Positions 17,164 through 26,328 are shown, counted from the first letter of the stretch. The stretch is 64,000 bases of DNA from CAWANP01 sp963783445 (GCA_963783445.1 CAWANP010000006.1:1-64000), one strand, 5' to 3'. Notes: generated by a model from the sequence alone, not told the origin. Program-made: numbers and translations.

Positions 17164-18360
17164 ATGCGCATCTTGATGTTCTCTTGGGAGTATCCACCAT
17201 ACGTCGTGGGCGGGTTGGGCAAGCATGTTGCGGAACTACTTCCACCCCTGGGCGACCTCCCCAGGGTGGACCTGCACCTCGTTACGCCTGCTTGGGGAGG
17301 TGGTGAGCCACTGGAACGAGTGGGCCGGGCCACGATTCACCGTGTTCCAACCACTGTTATTGGAGACGATTTCTACGCCGGTGCAAGAGAGACAAACCTC
17401 CTCCTGGAGGCCTATGCCCAGCAACTCTGGGAGGATGCGGGCCCCTTCGATTTGGTCCACGTTCATGATTGGCTGGTGGCTTTCGTGGGCGTTGCGGTAA
17501 AGCGCAAATACGAGGTTCCATTGCTGAGCACGATCCACGCAACCGAGCGCGGGCGCGGGCGCGGCTTTCTGGCCAGCGCCCAATCACGGTCCATCAACCA
17601 GGTAGAATGGTGGCTGGCCCACGAGTCTTGGCGCGTCATCGCCTGCAGCGAGTATATGGCTAGCGAGATCTCTGACTACTTTCAGTGCCCCGGGGACAAG
17701 ATCGACGTCATCCCCAATGGTGTGGAGACGACGCGCTTTGACCTGCTGGAGGGCCAGGATTTCAGACACTTCCGTACCAAGTATGCTCTGCCCCTTGAGG
17801 AGATCATCTTCTATGTAGGGCGTGTGGTCTATGAGAAAGGCTTGCAGGTTCTGGTGCGCGCTCTGCCTATCGTTCTTGCCCAGCAGCCATCAGCCAAAGT
17901 TATCATTGCTGGCAAGGGCCCGGAGCTGGAGTCCTTACAGGCGCTGGCCCTGCGCATGGGGGTGGGAGAGAAAGCGCTGTTCACTGGTTTCATCTCGGAC
18001 GAGGACCGGGATCGCCTCTTCAAGGTCGCGGACTGTGCCGTATTTCCCAGTCTGTACGAGCCCTTTGGCATTGTCGCCTTGGAGGCCATGGCAGCCAAGT
18101 GTCCTGTTGTTGTGACTGAGGTGGGTGGCCTGCAAGAGGTGGTTCAGCATGCAGAAACCGGTATCACCGTCTATCCAGACGACCCCGGCTCGCTGGCCTG
18201 GGGTATCCTGCATACGTTACAGCATCCCCGGTGGTCGGCCGCCCGGGTGGAAAACGCCTATCGGGTTGTACGCGAGGAGTTCAACTGGGAGCGCATCGCG
18301 AACTTGACCCGCAGCGTGTACCGGGAGGTCATTGCCGAGCGGACGATTTTGGACTGGTAG
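17164..18360 (+). CDS. GT4 family glycosyltransferase (glycogen synthase-like)
   Basis: A 398-residue GT-B enzyme. Start ATG 17164 gives MRILMFSWEYPPYVVGGLGK behind AGGGG; an in-frame GTG lies two codons earlier. The N-terminal Rossmann domain contains VGGLGKHV and DLVHVHDWLVA. The C-terminal domain contains IPNGVETTRF, IFYVGRVVYEKGLQVLVRAL and the donor-site motif PSLYEPFGIVALEAMAAKCP. These enzymes transfer from nucleotide sugars; the acceptor is unknown. It ends the alaS-to-glycosyltransferase run and converges on the phosphorylase gene 8 bases away. Confidence 0.92.
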   Translation: MRILMFSWEYPPYVVGGLGKHVAELLPPLGDLPRVDLHLVTPAWGGGEPLERVGRATIHRVPTTVIGDDFYAGARETNLLLEAYAQQLWEDAGPFDLVHVHDWLVAFVGVAVKRKYEVPLLSTIHATERGRGRGFLASAQSRSINQVEWWLAHESWRVIACSEYMASEISDYFQCPGDKIDVIPNGVETTRFDLLEGQDFRHFRTKYALPLEEIIFYVGRVVYEKGLQVLVRALPIVLAQQPSAKVIIAGKGPELESLQALALRMGVGEKALFTGFISDEDRDRLFKVADCAVFPSLYEPFGIVALEAMAAKCPVVVTEVGGLQEVVQHAETGITVYPDDPGSLAWGILHTLQHPRWSAARVENAYRVVREEFNWERIANLTRSVYREVIAERTILDW

Positions 18361-18368
18361 AGCAAGGT

Positions 18369-19673
18369 TCAACTGATAATGCGTTGGATCAGCGGCGGTG
18401 GCTCGACAGGTTCGTCGCTCCATCGGTAGGCCGCCAGCAGCCGCTGCCGCGCCCCTGCTACCTTTGCGCAGTCGTTGGCATGGATGGTCAAGAGGGGGTA
18501 GCCTTCTTCTACGCGACTCCCTATCTTTGTGTGGAGCACGACGCCGACAGCGTGGTCGATTTCGTCACTCTTCCTTGCGCGACCACCGCCCAGGAGCATG
18601 GAGGCCAAGCCTACTTCTCGGGCATCCAGTGCAGCCACGTATCCGGAGCGGGGAGCTGCTACGTCCTGGATGCAGTTCGCAGGGGGCAACCTCTCTGGAT
18701 CATCGAGGAAGGCCACCTCGCCCCCCTGGGCCGAGATCCAAGCTCGAAATTTGGCCAGGGCTTGACCTCCGTCCAGCAATTGCTCCATCCGCTCAGTCGC
18801 TTCCGCTTCGTCACGGACCCGGCCGGTCATCAGCAGCATTTGGCTGGCCATGACCAGGCAGTGTTGCCGAAAGTCAGCTGGCCCGCGAGCCTGAAGGGTG
18901 TCCAGCGCTTCTTTGACTTCAAGGGTGTTGCCCACAGCACAACCCAGGGGTTGGTTCATATCAGAGATAACGGCTCGTACCTTGCGCCCAACGCCGCGGC
19001 CAATGTCGACCATAAGGTCGGCCAGATCGACGGCATCCTGTTCGGTCTTCATAAATGCTCCCTGGCCTACCTTTACGTCGAGCACCACACCGTTGGCCCC
19101 GGCCGCGATCTTTTTGCTCATGATTGAGCTGGAGATCAGGGGCGGGCTTTGCACTGTAGCTGTCACATCTCGGAGAGCATAGAGCTTGCCATCGGCCGGC
19201 GCTAGTTTTGCCGACTGGCCCGTGACTACGATGCCTATGGAATCAAGCTGGCGACGAAACTCGGCTGGACTCAGGTCTGCCCGAAACCCCGGGATTGCCT
19301 CGAGTTTATCGAGGGTACCTCCTGTGAATCCCAGGCCTCGTCCCGAGATCTTGCCAACGTGTACACCCGCCGCGGCCACCAGAGGAGCGACCACGAGTGT
19401 TGTCTTGTCGCCCACACCTCCCGTGGAGTGCTTGTCGACTATAAAGCTGGCGATATCCTGCAAGTCCAACTGTTCGCCAGAGCGGACAATGGCCATCGTC
19501 AGGTCGATCGTTTCCTGGCGATCCATGCCACGGAGGAGGACAGCCATCAGCCAGGCCGCCACCTGGTAGTCCGGGATGGCGCCCTGGCAGAACCCCTGAA
19601 CGAAAAAGTCAATCTCTTCCGCACTGAGCACCAGACCGTCGCGCTTGTGTGCAATGACGTCAACCGCTCGCAT
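18369..19673 (-). CDS. deoA: Pyrimidine-nucleoside/thymidine phosphorylase
   Basis: A full-length 434-residue phosphorylase that splits thymidine or uridine with phosphate in nucleoside salvage. KHSTGGVGDKTT near residue 81 and the family signature GRGLGFTGGTLDKLEAIPG are intact, as are LISSSIMSKKIAAG and the C-terminal Lys-rich end domain (SGYVAALDAREVG, HTKIGSRVEEG). Whether it is Tdk-specific (DeoA) or broad (Pdp) cannot be told. The ATG at 19673 follows AGGAGGG. A promoter lies at 19691-19718. Confidence 0.93.
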   Translation of the reverse strand: MRAVDVIAHKRDGLVLSAEEIDFFVQGFCQGAIPDYQVAAWLMAVLLRGMDRQETIDLTMAIVRSGEQLDLQDIASFIVDKHSTGGVGDKTTLVVAPLVAAAGVHVGKISGRGLGFTGGTLDKLEAIPGFRADLSPAEFRRQLDSIGIVVTGQSAKLAPADGKLYALRDVTATVQSPPLISSSIMSKKIAAGANGVVLDVKVGQGAFMKTEQDAVDLADLMVDIGRGVGRKVRAVISDMNQPLGCAVGNTLEVKEALDTLQARGPADFRQHCLVMASQMLLMTGRVRDEAEATERMEQLLDGGQALAKFRAWISAQGGEVAFLDDPERLPPANCIQDVAAPRSGYVAALDAREVGLASMLLGGGRARKSDEIDHAVGVVLHTKIGSRVEEGYPLLTIHANDCAKVAGARQRLLAAYRWSDEPVEPPPLIQRIIS

Positions 19674-19690
19674 TGGACCCTCCTGGCGTC

Positions 19691-19718
19691 AGTATAGCAT
19701 ACAATAATAGATTGTAAA
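19691..19718 (-). promoter_or_regulatory. Promoter for the phosphorylase gene
   Basis: Minus strand TTTACA (19718-19713), 16-base spacer, TATACT (19696-19691). Its -35 overlaps the -35 of the divergent trmFO promoter, so the two promoters probably exclude each other. Confidence 0.6.
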
Positions 19719-19741
19719 AGTCTCAATGGTTGTGGTATAAT
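19712..19741 (+). promoter_or_regulatory. Promoter for trmFO
   Basis: TTGTAA (19712-19717), 18-base spacer, TATAAT (19736-19741), about 30 bases before the trmFO start. Confidence 0.65.
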
Positions 19742-19777
19742 GGAGTGGGTATTCACCGGGCTGGAAAGGGATAGCTA

Positions 19778-21124
19778 TTGACTGATCAAGAAAGCGTGTC
19801 GTCAGACTCGTGCATCGTCGTTGGAGGAGGGTTAGCGGGCAGCGAGGCAGCCTGGCAGGCCGGGGAGCACGGCCTGGACGTGACGCTGTACGAAATGCGC
19901 CCGCAGACCATGACCCCTGCCCACCTTTCAGACCAGCTTGCCGAGTTGGTTTGCTCCAATTCCTTGGGGTCCAATCTCATCGACCGGGCGCCAGGTCTGC
20001 TGAAGGAGGAGCTGAGGCGTCTGGGTTCGGTTGTTATTGCCTGTGCAGACGCTACGGCTGTGCCGGCCGGGGGCGCCCTGGCTGTCGACCGGGATGCCTT
20101 TGCCCAGATGGTTACCCATCGCATCAGCGCCCATCCTCGCATTACGTTGCGGCGCGAAGAGGTTCGCAGGATCCCACAGGGCCGGCCGGTTGTCCTGGCC
20201 ACGGGCCCGCTCACTTCCCCGGAGCTGGGCTCCGCACTCGCCTCCCTGACGGGCTCTGAGCATCTCTACTTTTACGATGCGATGGCGCCCATTGTCACGG
20301 CTGAGTCGGTCAACATGTCGGTGGCATTCCGAGCCAGCCGTTATGGACAGGAGGGGAGGGAGGGCGACTATCTGAACTGCCCCATGAACCAGGCCGAATA
20401 TGAGCTTTTTGTCGCAGCGCTGCAAAACGCGGAAACCCTCCCACTTCGCGACTTTGAGCGCGAGGATCCCAAATTCTTTGAGGCATGTCTGCCCGTAGAA
20501 GTACTGGCTGGACGAGGACTCAAGGCGCTGGCTTTCGGCCCGCTCAAACCGGTGGGGCTGACCGATCCCCGCACCGGCCGCCGACCTTACGCCGTGGTCC
20601 AATTGCGCCAGGACAACCAGGCTGCGACTCTATACAACTTGGTAGGATTCCAGACGAATCTCAAGTGGGGCGAGCAGGAGCGTGTGTTTCGACTCATCCC
20701 TGGTCTGGAACAGGCTGACTTTGTCCGACTAGGCCAGATGCATCGCAACACCTATATCAACTCGCCGACTCTGCTCTACCCTTCGATGCAGTTTCGCCAG
20801 CGGGATGACCTCTTTTTTGCTGGCCAGGTGACCGGCACAGAGGGCTACATCGGTTCAGTAGCCAGCGGTCTGGTGGCTGGGCTCAATGTGGCCCGTCACG
20901 TGGAGGGACAACGAACTTTTGCATTCCCCAGGACAACAATGATTGGGGCTCTGTGCCACTATGTTTGCAGCGCGACAGCTGGCAGTTTCCAGCCTATGAA
21001 AGCCAACTTTGGTTTGTTTCCTCCGCTTGATCTGCCGGTGCGCAAGAAGCGGGAGCGCTACGCTGCCTACGCGCGTCGGGCCTTGGCAGACTTGGAGACT
21101 AGCGGGCAGGTTGAGATCGGCTAA
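19778..21124 (+). CDS. trmFO: Folate/FAD-dependent tRNA (uracil-54-C5) methyltransferase TrmFO
   Basis: A 448-residue flavoprotein that makes ribothymidine at position 54 of tRNAs using methylene-tetrahydrofolate. The FAD motif CIVVGGGLAGSEAAWQAGE lies near residues 12-30. Other family marks are TPAHLSDQLAELVCSNSLGS with a conserved Cys, MGQMHRNTYINSP-like QMHRNTYINSPTLL, GQVTGTEGYIGSVASG and CSATAGSFQPMKANFG. Start TTG 19778 follows GGAAAGGG. The gene is monocistronic: no gene follows closely. Confidence 0.95.
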   Translation: MTDQESVSSDSCIVVGGGLAGSEAAWQAGEHGLDVTLYEMRPQTMTPAHLSDQLAELVCSNSLGSNLIDRAPGLLKEELRRLGSVVIACADATAVPAGGALAVDRDAFAQMVTHRISAHPRITLRREEVRRIPQGRPVVLATGPLTSPELGSALASLTGSEHLYFYDAMAPIVTAESVNMSVAFRASRYGQEGREGDYLNCPMNQAEYELFVAALQNAETLPLRDFEREDPKFFEACLPVEVLAGRGLKALAFGPLKPVGLTDPRTGRRPYAVVQLRQDNQAATLYNLVGFQTNLKWGEQERVFRLIPGLEQADFVRLGQMHRNTYINSPTLLYPSMQFRQRDDLFFAGQVTGTEGYIGSVASGLVAGLNVARHVEGQRTFAFPRTTMIGALCHYVCSATAGSFQPMKANFGLFPPLDLPVRKKRERYAAYARRALADLETSGQVEIG

Positions 21125-21178
21125 ATTAATCAATTATTGTGTATACTCTGTGAAATTTGCCTTAATCGAGATGATAAC

Positions 21179-21206
21179 TTGACAAAACGACAGAATATGA
21201 TATAAT
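21179..21206 (+). promoter_or_regulatory. Distal promoter of the carbohydrate-binding protein gene
   Basis: TTGACA (21179-21184), 16-base spacer, TATAAT (21201-21206). It gives a leader of about 315 bases. Confidence 0.7.
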
Positions 21207-21528
21207 TGGCGATGCCGGAAGATCGTATTCGCCTCCGGCTGCATGCTGGCATGGGGTCTAGGACATGGGGGGAAGAGCATTTCCTCCCAACGTCCTCCTC
21301 TAAGAGGATTGCAGATCGAGATCATTATGTTATAATTGATGGTAAACTAGGTTGCGTAGGCGTTTCTCTCTTCAGGTTCAGTCTGAATGCTATGGCCCTC
21401 GTCTCATACTGGCGATATTGAGAGAGACGGCAGAGACTGGTTCCTGGTACAGTTATCGGCCACTTGAGATGGCCAGGTTGATGTAGATGAGCGCCGCGCA
21501 ACTCTTGTCCAAAAGGAGGTTAAGGAGC
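21207..21528 (+). other. Long leader with three hairpins and an internal promoter
   Basis: No gene seen. Hairpins: GCCGGA (21214-21219)/TCCGGC (21234-21239); GGGGGGAA (21267-21274)/TTCCTCCC (21281-21288) with one wobble; TCCTC (21296-21300)/GAGGA (21304-21308). A second promoter overlaps the end of this set. The hairpins are lost from the shorter transcript. No known riboswitch class was recognised. Confidence 0.45.
21309..21336 (+). promoter_or_regulatory. Proximal promoter of the carbohydrate-binding protein gene
   Basis: TTGCAG (21309-21314), 16-base spacer, TATAAT (21331-21336). The start would be about 185 bases before the ATG at 21529. Confidence 0.5.
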
Positions 21529-23112
21529 ATGAAGCAAAAACGGACCCTAGTCCTCTCACTGGTTCTGGCCTTGATCACTGCAGTGATTGCTGCGCCGGGG
21601 ATTCAGCTTGCTGGTGGATCGACGGAGCGCCTGGCCAATGGCAGCTTTGAGGACGGCTTCTATTCCACGCCGGCCGGTTTTGTGGGCAAGCATTGGCAGT
21701 GGTTCCACAATGGTGGTCGGGCCTCCTATGGTTTCTATGATGAAACCTGGGCGCCGGTCATCTACGACGGGAAGCATTCGACGCTGATCGAGATTAATAC
21801 CTACGATCAGAGCGGGTCTGATGCGGATCGCTATGCTGGCATCTACCAAACGGTGGCCGTGGTACCGGGTGAAACCTACGATCTGTCCATGCACGGCATG
21901 TTGCGAGCCTTGGAAGATGATCCCGATCGAGCAGGCTACAACTACCGCGTCGAGTATGGTATTGACTATAACGGAGGCGATAGCTGGCAAGACGTGACTG
22001 AATGGTACGAGCTTCCCTGGAATGAAGTCCATCCTCGCTTGACACCGGGTTCCATGGAGTCTTTTTCCACCTCGATCAAGGCCACCAGCGACCGGCTGAC
22101 CCTCTACGTCCGTGCCTGGAAAAAGTGGGGTACGGCAATGCGGGAATTGGACGTTAACGTGGATGCCATCAGCCTGAAGGGTGCGATGCCGGTGGATGTG
22201 GATGAAGGCAAGGAGAAGCCATCTACCTCCGATGATGCCACCCAGCCAGATACCGATCCTGGACTGACAGTCTTTTATGAGGCGCCAGCTTTCCCTGTCA
22301 AGGGCTGGGAGTATACCATTACTGTGGAAGCCAGCAACGATGTGGGAGTCACCAAGTTGCAGCTCTTCAATGGCAAGGGCAAAATCGGTGAGGTCACCTA
22401 TGAGGTAGGGCCGTTGAGTGTGTCTCATGATTTCGTGTGGCAGCCGGAAAAGAGGGGGAAGCAGAAGCTCAGCGCCGTGGCCTACGATGTGGGTGGCGCC
22501 GTGGCGAAACACAAAGTTCAGGTCGTTGTTGGCAAGCCGGGCTGGTTCTTGGCGAATGGAAGTTTTGAGGAAGGTTTTTACATGACCGCCTTTGGCAAGG
22601 TCGGCAATGAGTGGGGGTCGTTCAACAATGGCGGTCCTGCCAGCTATGGCTACTACGATGATATTTGGCCACCCGTGGTTGAAAAGGGCGAACACTCGCA
22701 GCTAATCGAGATCAATACCTACGGCCGGAGTGGGTCCGAGCCAGACCGGTACTCGGGAATCTTCCAGACCGCGGAGGGATTGACCGTTGGGGCCACGTAT
22801 GAACTATCGTTTGACGGCATGCTGCGAGCTCTGGCGGATGACCCAGACCTTGAAGGCTACAACTACCGTGTGCAATGGGGCTACACAACCGACGGCAGTA
22901 CCAATTGGAGGGAAGTGGAGAACTGGGTAGAAGTCCCCTGGAACAAAGTCTATCCCAGGACAGATCCAGGCAAGATGAAGGGCTACACCACCCAGTTTGA
23001 GGCGCCGTCCAGCGAGATCACACTCTTCATCCGCGCCTGGAAAAAGTGGGGCACGGCCATGAAGGAGCTGGACTTTAACGTGGACAACGCTAAACTGATC
23101 GGCTATAAATAG
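21529..23112 (+). CDS. Secreted protein with two tandem carbohydrate-binding-like modules
   Basis: A 527-residue exported protein. ATG 21529 follows AAGGAGGT; an upstream in-frame ATG at 21487 would bury the signal peptide. The signal is MKQKRTLVLSLVLALITAVI. Two copies of a module of about 180 residues follow, each starting NGSFE(D/E)GFY and ending RAWKKWGTAM(R/K)ELD(V/F)NVD, separated by an Ig-like segment (about 235-335). The modules resemble beta-jelly-roll CBM domains of the CBM4/9 type. There is no catalytic domain and no anchor, so it is a soluble binding protein. The ligand is unknown. The gene is monocistronic with a strong terminator. Confidence 0.75.
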   Translation: MKQKRTLVLSLVLALITAVIAAPGIQLAGGSTERLANGSFEDGFYSTPAGFVGKHWQWFHNGGRASYGFYDETWAPVIYDGKHSTLIEINTYDQSGSDADRYAGIYQTVAVVPGETYDLSMHGMLRALEDDPDRAGYNYRVEYGIDYNGGDSWQDVTEWYELPWNEVHPRLTPGSMESFSTSIKATSDRLTLYVRAWKKWGTAMRELDVNVDAISLKGAMPVDVDEGKEKPSTSDDATQPDTDPGLTVFYEAPAFPVKGWEYTITVEASNDVGVTKLQLFNGKGKIGEVTYEVGPLSVSHDFVWQPEKRGKQKLSAVAYDVGGAVAKHKVQVVVGKPGWFLANGSFEEGFYMTAFGKVGNEWGSFNNGGPASYGYYDDIWPPVVEKGEHSQLIEINTYGRSGSEPDRYSGIFQTAEGLTVGATYELSFDGMLRALADDPDLEGYNYRVQWGYTTDGSTNWREVENWVEVPWNKVYPRTDPGKMKGYTTQFEAPSSEITLFIRAWKKWGTAMKELDFNVDNAKLIGYK

Positions 23113-23138
23113 CCCGTGAAAGGGGCGACTAATCTGTG

Positions 23139-23180
23139 CCGCGGAGGGCCAGGCCTGGCCCTCCGCGGACTCTTTTTTTT
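23139..23180 (+). terminator. Rho-independent terminator
   Basis: A perfect 13-bp stem, CCGCGGAGGGCCA (23139-23151) with TGGCCCTCCGCGG (23156-23168), 4-base loop, followed by an eight-T run at 23173-23180. Confidence 0.95.
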
Positions 23181-23209
23181 AGTAAGAAGATACAGCCAAG
23201 GTTGCAGCC

Positions 23210-24937
23210 ATGACCGATCTTGGATCTCCTCATAGAAGGACGCCAGAGCAAGAGTTGGCGGATGCAGGGGGCCTGGTACCGTCGCTGAACAGGGCACAGG
23301 CTATCCGTATTGTCACTCGCCGGTTGGAGCTACTGGTTGGGGGGATCCGCCTCTCGAGAAGCGGCATTTCCCGCTTGGCGCGCTACCTTGGCAGCCAGCA
23401 GTTTTCTGCTGGCGATGTGATCCTCCAGTACGGTGAGCGGGGTGATTTCATGGGCCTCGTTGGTACCGGACAGGTGGCCGTGTACGATCCCCCCGAGGAT
23501 GAATCCCCTGCACTCCTTGACGATAGTGCGCTGGCGCTGCTTCTACAGCCTGGGAGCACCTTTGGCGAGGCGATGCTGCTCGACGGCCGTCCTTGTGGCA
23601 GCACCCTCTGCGCGGTCTCAGACATCGATCTCTATGTGCTTAGTCGCGATGACTTCCTGGCGGTGGCTGCGCAGAGATCATCGAGGCCCCGGCGCGCTTC
23701 CAGCCCCTGGTGGCTTTGGCTTGTGCCTCTGGCGTTGTTGGCGGTCATTGCTCTGTCAGTCGCCGGAGTCTATTTTACATCAACCTTGTTGAATGGCCCT
23801 ATGGCATATGGGACTCAAGGCAATGCTACCGCTGCCTCTGACCCCGGCAGTGACGCCATCCTGGTTGTCGCGCCCAAGAATGGACAGGCAGTACGAGTTG
23901 CTGACCCGATTATGGTCCAGGCCATGTTGACAGCGCCGGAGGTTTCCCAGGCCGAACTGCAGGTGGATGGGTGGTCGCAAGGGCGGCAGATCAACGATGA
24001 TCCGGAAACGATCCCCTGGCTCCCAGAGTGGGTTTGGGAGGATGCAAGTCATGGCTCTCATGTTCTTGCGATCCAGGCCCATGCTTTGGGAGGAGAGATC
24101 GTCGTATCGGCACCGGTAACAGTCACCGTGGTACCATCGGGAACATTGGCCTTTGCCAGCAACCGTGATGGGCCCTATGGTGTCCTTACGATGACCAGTG
24201 ATGGTCGTCGCCTGGCCCGTCTTACCCTGGGCCCCGGGGACAGCCGCCAGCCCGCCTGGGGTACTGCCAACACCCTGGCCTTTGTAGACGAGCCAGTGAC
24301 TGGCCAGACCCTGATCCGCCAGATGGCGCTTGACGGAGTAGCGGTTCAGGATGTGGTTGCTGGCCGGGAGCCGGCCTGGACACTGGACGGAGCACTCCTG
24401 GCCTATGCCTCATCGGTAGAGGGTGTGAGCCAGGTTTTCGCGTACAGAACTGGAGAAGGGGCCCCGATACAAGTGACAGACGAGGACACGTATGCCGGCC
24501 AGCCGGCCTGGTCCCCGGACGGGACAACCCTGGCATACGTGGCTGACCGGGATGGCAACTGGGATATCTGGGTCGCAGCGTCAGATGGTGGTGAGCCACG
24601 ACGCCTAACAACGGACCCGGCCATGGACTGGGCACCGGCTTGGTCGCCCGATGGAAGCCAACTGGCTTTTGTCTCCGATCGAGGGGGGAGCCATCAGATC
24701 CATGTTCTACCGGTGGATGGCGGTGGCGCGAGACCGTTGACCGACCTGCTCCAGGGCGCCGAGTCGCCAGCCTGGTCGCCAGATGGCCTCTGGCTGGCCT
24801 TTGTGGCCTATACGGGGGAAGGTCAGGGCATCAATGCGCGCGAGATCTACCTCATGCGGGTCAGTGGCCAGGACCAGGTCCGTCTCACACACAATGCCTT
24901 TGACGATTCGCAGCCTGACTGGCGCCGGATACCCTGA
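23210..24937 (+). CDS. cNMP-binding domain, transmembrane helix and TolB-like propeller protein
   Basis: A 575-residue protein with an unusual order of parts. N-terminal cyclic-nucleotide-binding-like domain, about 55-158 (FSAGDVILQYGERGDFMGLV, GSTFGEAMLLDGRPCGSTL). The usual PGS-FGE-RxA phosphate cassette reads FGEAMLLDGRPCGST. A transmembrane helix follows at about 168-192 (WLWLVPLALLAVIALSVAGV), then an Ig-like stretch and a C-terminal PD40/WD40-like propeller (GQPAWSPDGTTLAYVADRDG, APAWSPDGSQLAFVSDRGG, SPAWSPDGLWLAFVA). A cytoplasmic sensor appears joined to an external propeller. It starts 29 bases after a terminator and probably has its own promoter, which I could not place. Confidence 0.8.
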   Translation: MTDLGSPHRRTPEQELADAGGLVPSLNRAQAIRIVTRRLELLVGGIRLSRSGISRLARYLGSQQFSAGDVILQYGERGDFMGLVGTGQVAVYDPPEDESPALLDDSALALLLQPGSTFGEAMLLDGRPCGSTLCAVSDIDLYVLSRDDFLAVAAQRSSRPRRASSPWWLWLVPLALLAVIALSVAGVYFTSTLLNGPMAYGTQGNATAASDPGSDAILVVAPKNGQAVRVADPIMVQAMLTAPEVSQAELQVDGWSQGRQINDDPETIPWLPEWVWEDASHGSHVLAIQAHALGGEIVVSAPVTVTVVPSGTLAFASNRDGPYGVLTMTSDGRRLARLTLGPGDSRQPAWGTANTLAFVDEPVTGQTLIRQMALDGVAVQDVVAGREPAWTLDGALLAYASSVEGVSQVFAYRTGEGAPIQVTDEDTYAGQPAWSPDGTTLAYVADRDGNWDIWVAASDGGEPRRLTTDPAMDWAPAWSPDGSQLAFVSDRGGSHQIHVLPVDGGGARPLTDLLQGAESPAWSPDGLWLAFVAYTGEGQGINAREIYLMRVSGQDQVRLTHNAFDDSQPDWRRIP

Positions 24938-24965
24938 TAGGAGCCTGCTTCGAGCCGCAGTTCAT

Positions 24966-24994
24966 TTGCTTTTTGGCCTCACTGCGGCTACAAT
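24966..24994 (+). promoter_or_regulatory. Promoter giving an apparently leaderless mRNA
   Basis: TTGCTT (24966-24971), 17-base spacer, TACAAT (24989-24994). The expected start falls on or next to the ATG at 25001, and no ribosome site is present. Confidence 0.55.
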
Positions 24995-25000
24995 GAACAC

Positions 25001-26308
25001 ATGCCAACTGACGGGCTTCCCCTATCGCGGCGCCGCTTCTTGCTGGGCGCCGGTGCAGCAGCGCTGGCTGCGTTTCTATCGGCTTGTGGTCTTCCCGTGG
25101 ATGGTTCCCCGACCAAGACGCAAGGATCGGCCCCGCTAGGCTCTGGGACGTCTAGTGACCTGGTCCGTCCCGCCCTGCCAAGTACGACGCCTACCCGCAC
25201 AGCGACCGCGACGCCAACATCAACCTCGACTGCCCAGGCAACGGCTACCCGTGCTGACCTTCACCAGCAGGCCGCCCTGATGGACTCGCCTTTGGCGCCG
25301 ACGGCCACGGATGCCCCTCCGTCTCCGACGCCACCCCCTTCGCCGACGCCGACGCCAGCAGCGACGCCTTTTCCGGCGGGGCCCCCAAGCAAGCTGGGGC
25401 TGTTCGTGGGCTGGTATCACAACCAGATCATGGAACTCATTGATACCCGCAATGTGGCAGTGCTCAAGACCCTGGAACTAGATCCGACCTTTTTAGCCGA
25501 AGTGAAAGCCCGCTCGCCAGAAACGCTCATCGTTGGGCGGGTGACGCTGGGACAGCTTGACCTGAACCACCCCGACCTTCAGAGCGAGGCTCGCCGTGCT
25601 GTCGATGCAGTTTTGCCCCTAGCGCTCGATGAGCGCCGGGTTGGATTGGTCGATGCCTGGGAGGGATTCAATGAGCCCGTGCCAGGCAATGAGGAGCAGA
25701 TGCGAAGGCTGGCCAGCCTGGAGGTTGAGCGTGTGCGCTTGTTGGCAGAAAACGGACTGCGCGCCGTAGTGGGAAACTTTGGTACGGGTCAACCGTCTCT
25801 AGAGTTGTGGCCGGCTTTCCGCCCCGCCTTGGAGGCGGCCCAAGCCCACTCGGGCTACCTGGGCTTGCACGAGTATTCGGCCCCGACAATCTGGTTTAAC
25901 ACCAACCGCGCTCCCCTGGATTTTGGTGTGGCTGCATCCGACGAGGGCTGGCTGACCCTGCGCTACCGCAAGGTCTATGGTCAGTATCTGATCCCCTGGG
26001 GGTTGCGCTTGCCCTTGGTCATTACCGAGTGTGGGGTGGATGGATTGGTGAGTGACAGGCCCGGTCCGCAGGGCAATGGTTGGAAGGACTTTGCTGGCTT
26101 TTGGGCGGAGATGGGCATGGGCCAGGATGCAGCTGGCAACTATGTTGAGCAGTTGGCTTGGTATGACGGCCAATTGCAGTTGGACGACTATGTGCTGGGA
26201 GCTACGGTATTTGCCATGACTGCCTTTGAGGAGTGGCGCAGCTACGAACTCAAAGGCGAGGCAGCAGCGATATTGCAGCAGTACCTCTCGGTCCATCCCC
26301 CGCGCTAG
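25001..26308 (+). CDS. Tat-exported lipoprotein, glycoside hydrolase-like TIM barrel
   Basis: A 435-residue protein. A twin-arginine signal (SRRRFLLGAGAAALAAFLSACG) ends in a lipobox-like SAC. A linker of about 85 residues rich in Thr, Pro and Ser follows, then a catalytic-type domain from about residue 130. DAWEGFNEPVPGNE has the clan GH-A acid/base Asn-Glu pair, and LPLVITECGVDG carries a Glu at the nucleophile strand. So a retaining glycosidase anchored outside the membrane is likely, with unknown substrate. The ATG at 25001 has no Shine-Dalgarno sequence; see the leaderless promoter. Confidence 0.75.
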   Translation: MPTDGLPLSRRRFLLGAGAAALAAFLSACGLPVDGSPTKTQGSAPLGSGTSSDLVRPALPSTTPTRTATATPTSTSTAQATATRADLHQQAALMDSPLAPTATDAPPSPTPPPSPTPTPAATPFPAGPPSKLGLFVGWYHNQIMELIDTRNVAVLKTLELDPTFLAEVKARSPETLIVGRVTLGQLDLNHPDLQSEARRAVDAVLPLALDERRVGLVDAWEGFNEPVPGNEEQMRRLASLEVERVRLLAENGLRAVVGNFGTGQPSLELWPAFRPALEAAQAHSGYLGLHEYSAPTIWFNTNRAPLDFGVAASDEGWLTLRYRKVYGQYLIPWGLRLPLVITECGVDGLVSDRPGPQGNGWKDFAGFWAEMGMGQDAAGNYVEQLAWYDGQLQLDDYVLGATVFAMTAFEEWRSYELKGEAAAILQQYLSVHPPR

Positions 26309-26328
26309 CAGCCTACCGAGACACCCGC

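Noticed and set aside
21206..21421. 71-codon plus-strand open frame in the long leader
   Set aside because: No ribosome site; it starts inside the -10 box and its content follows hairpin DNA.
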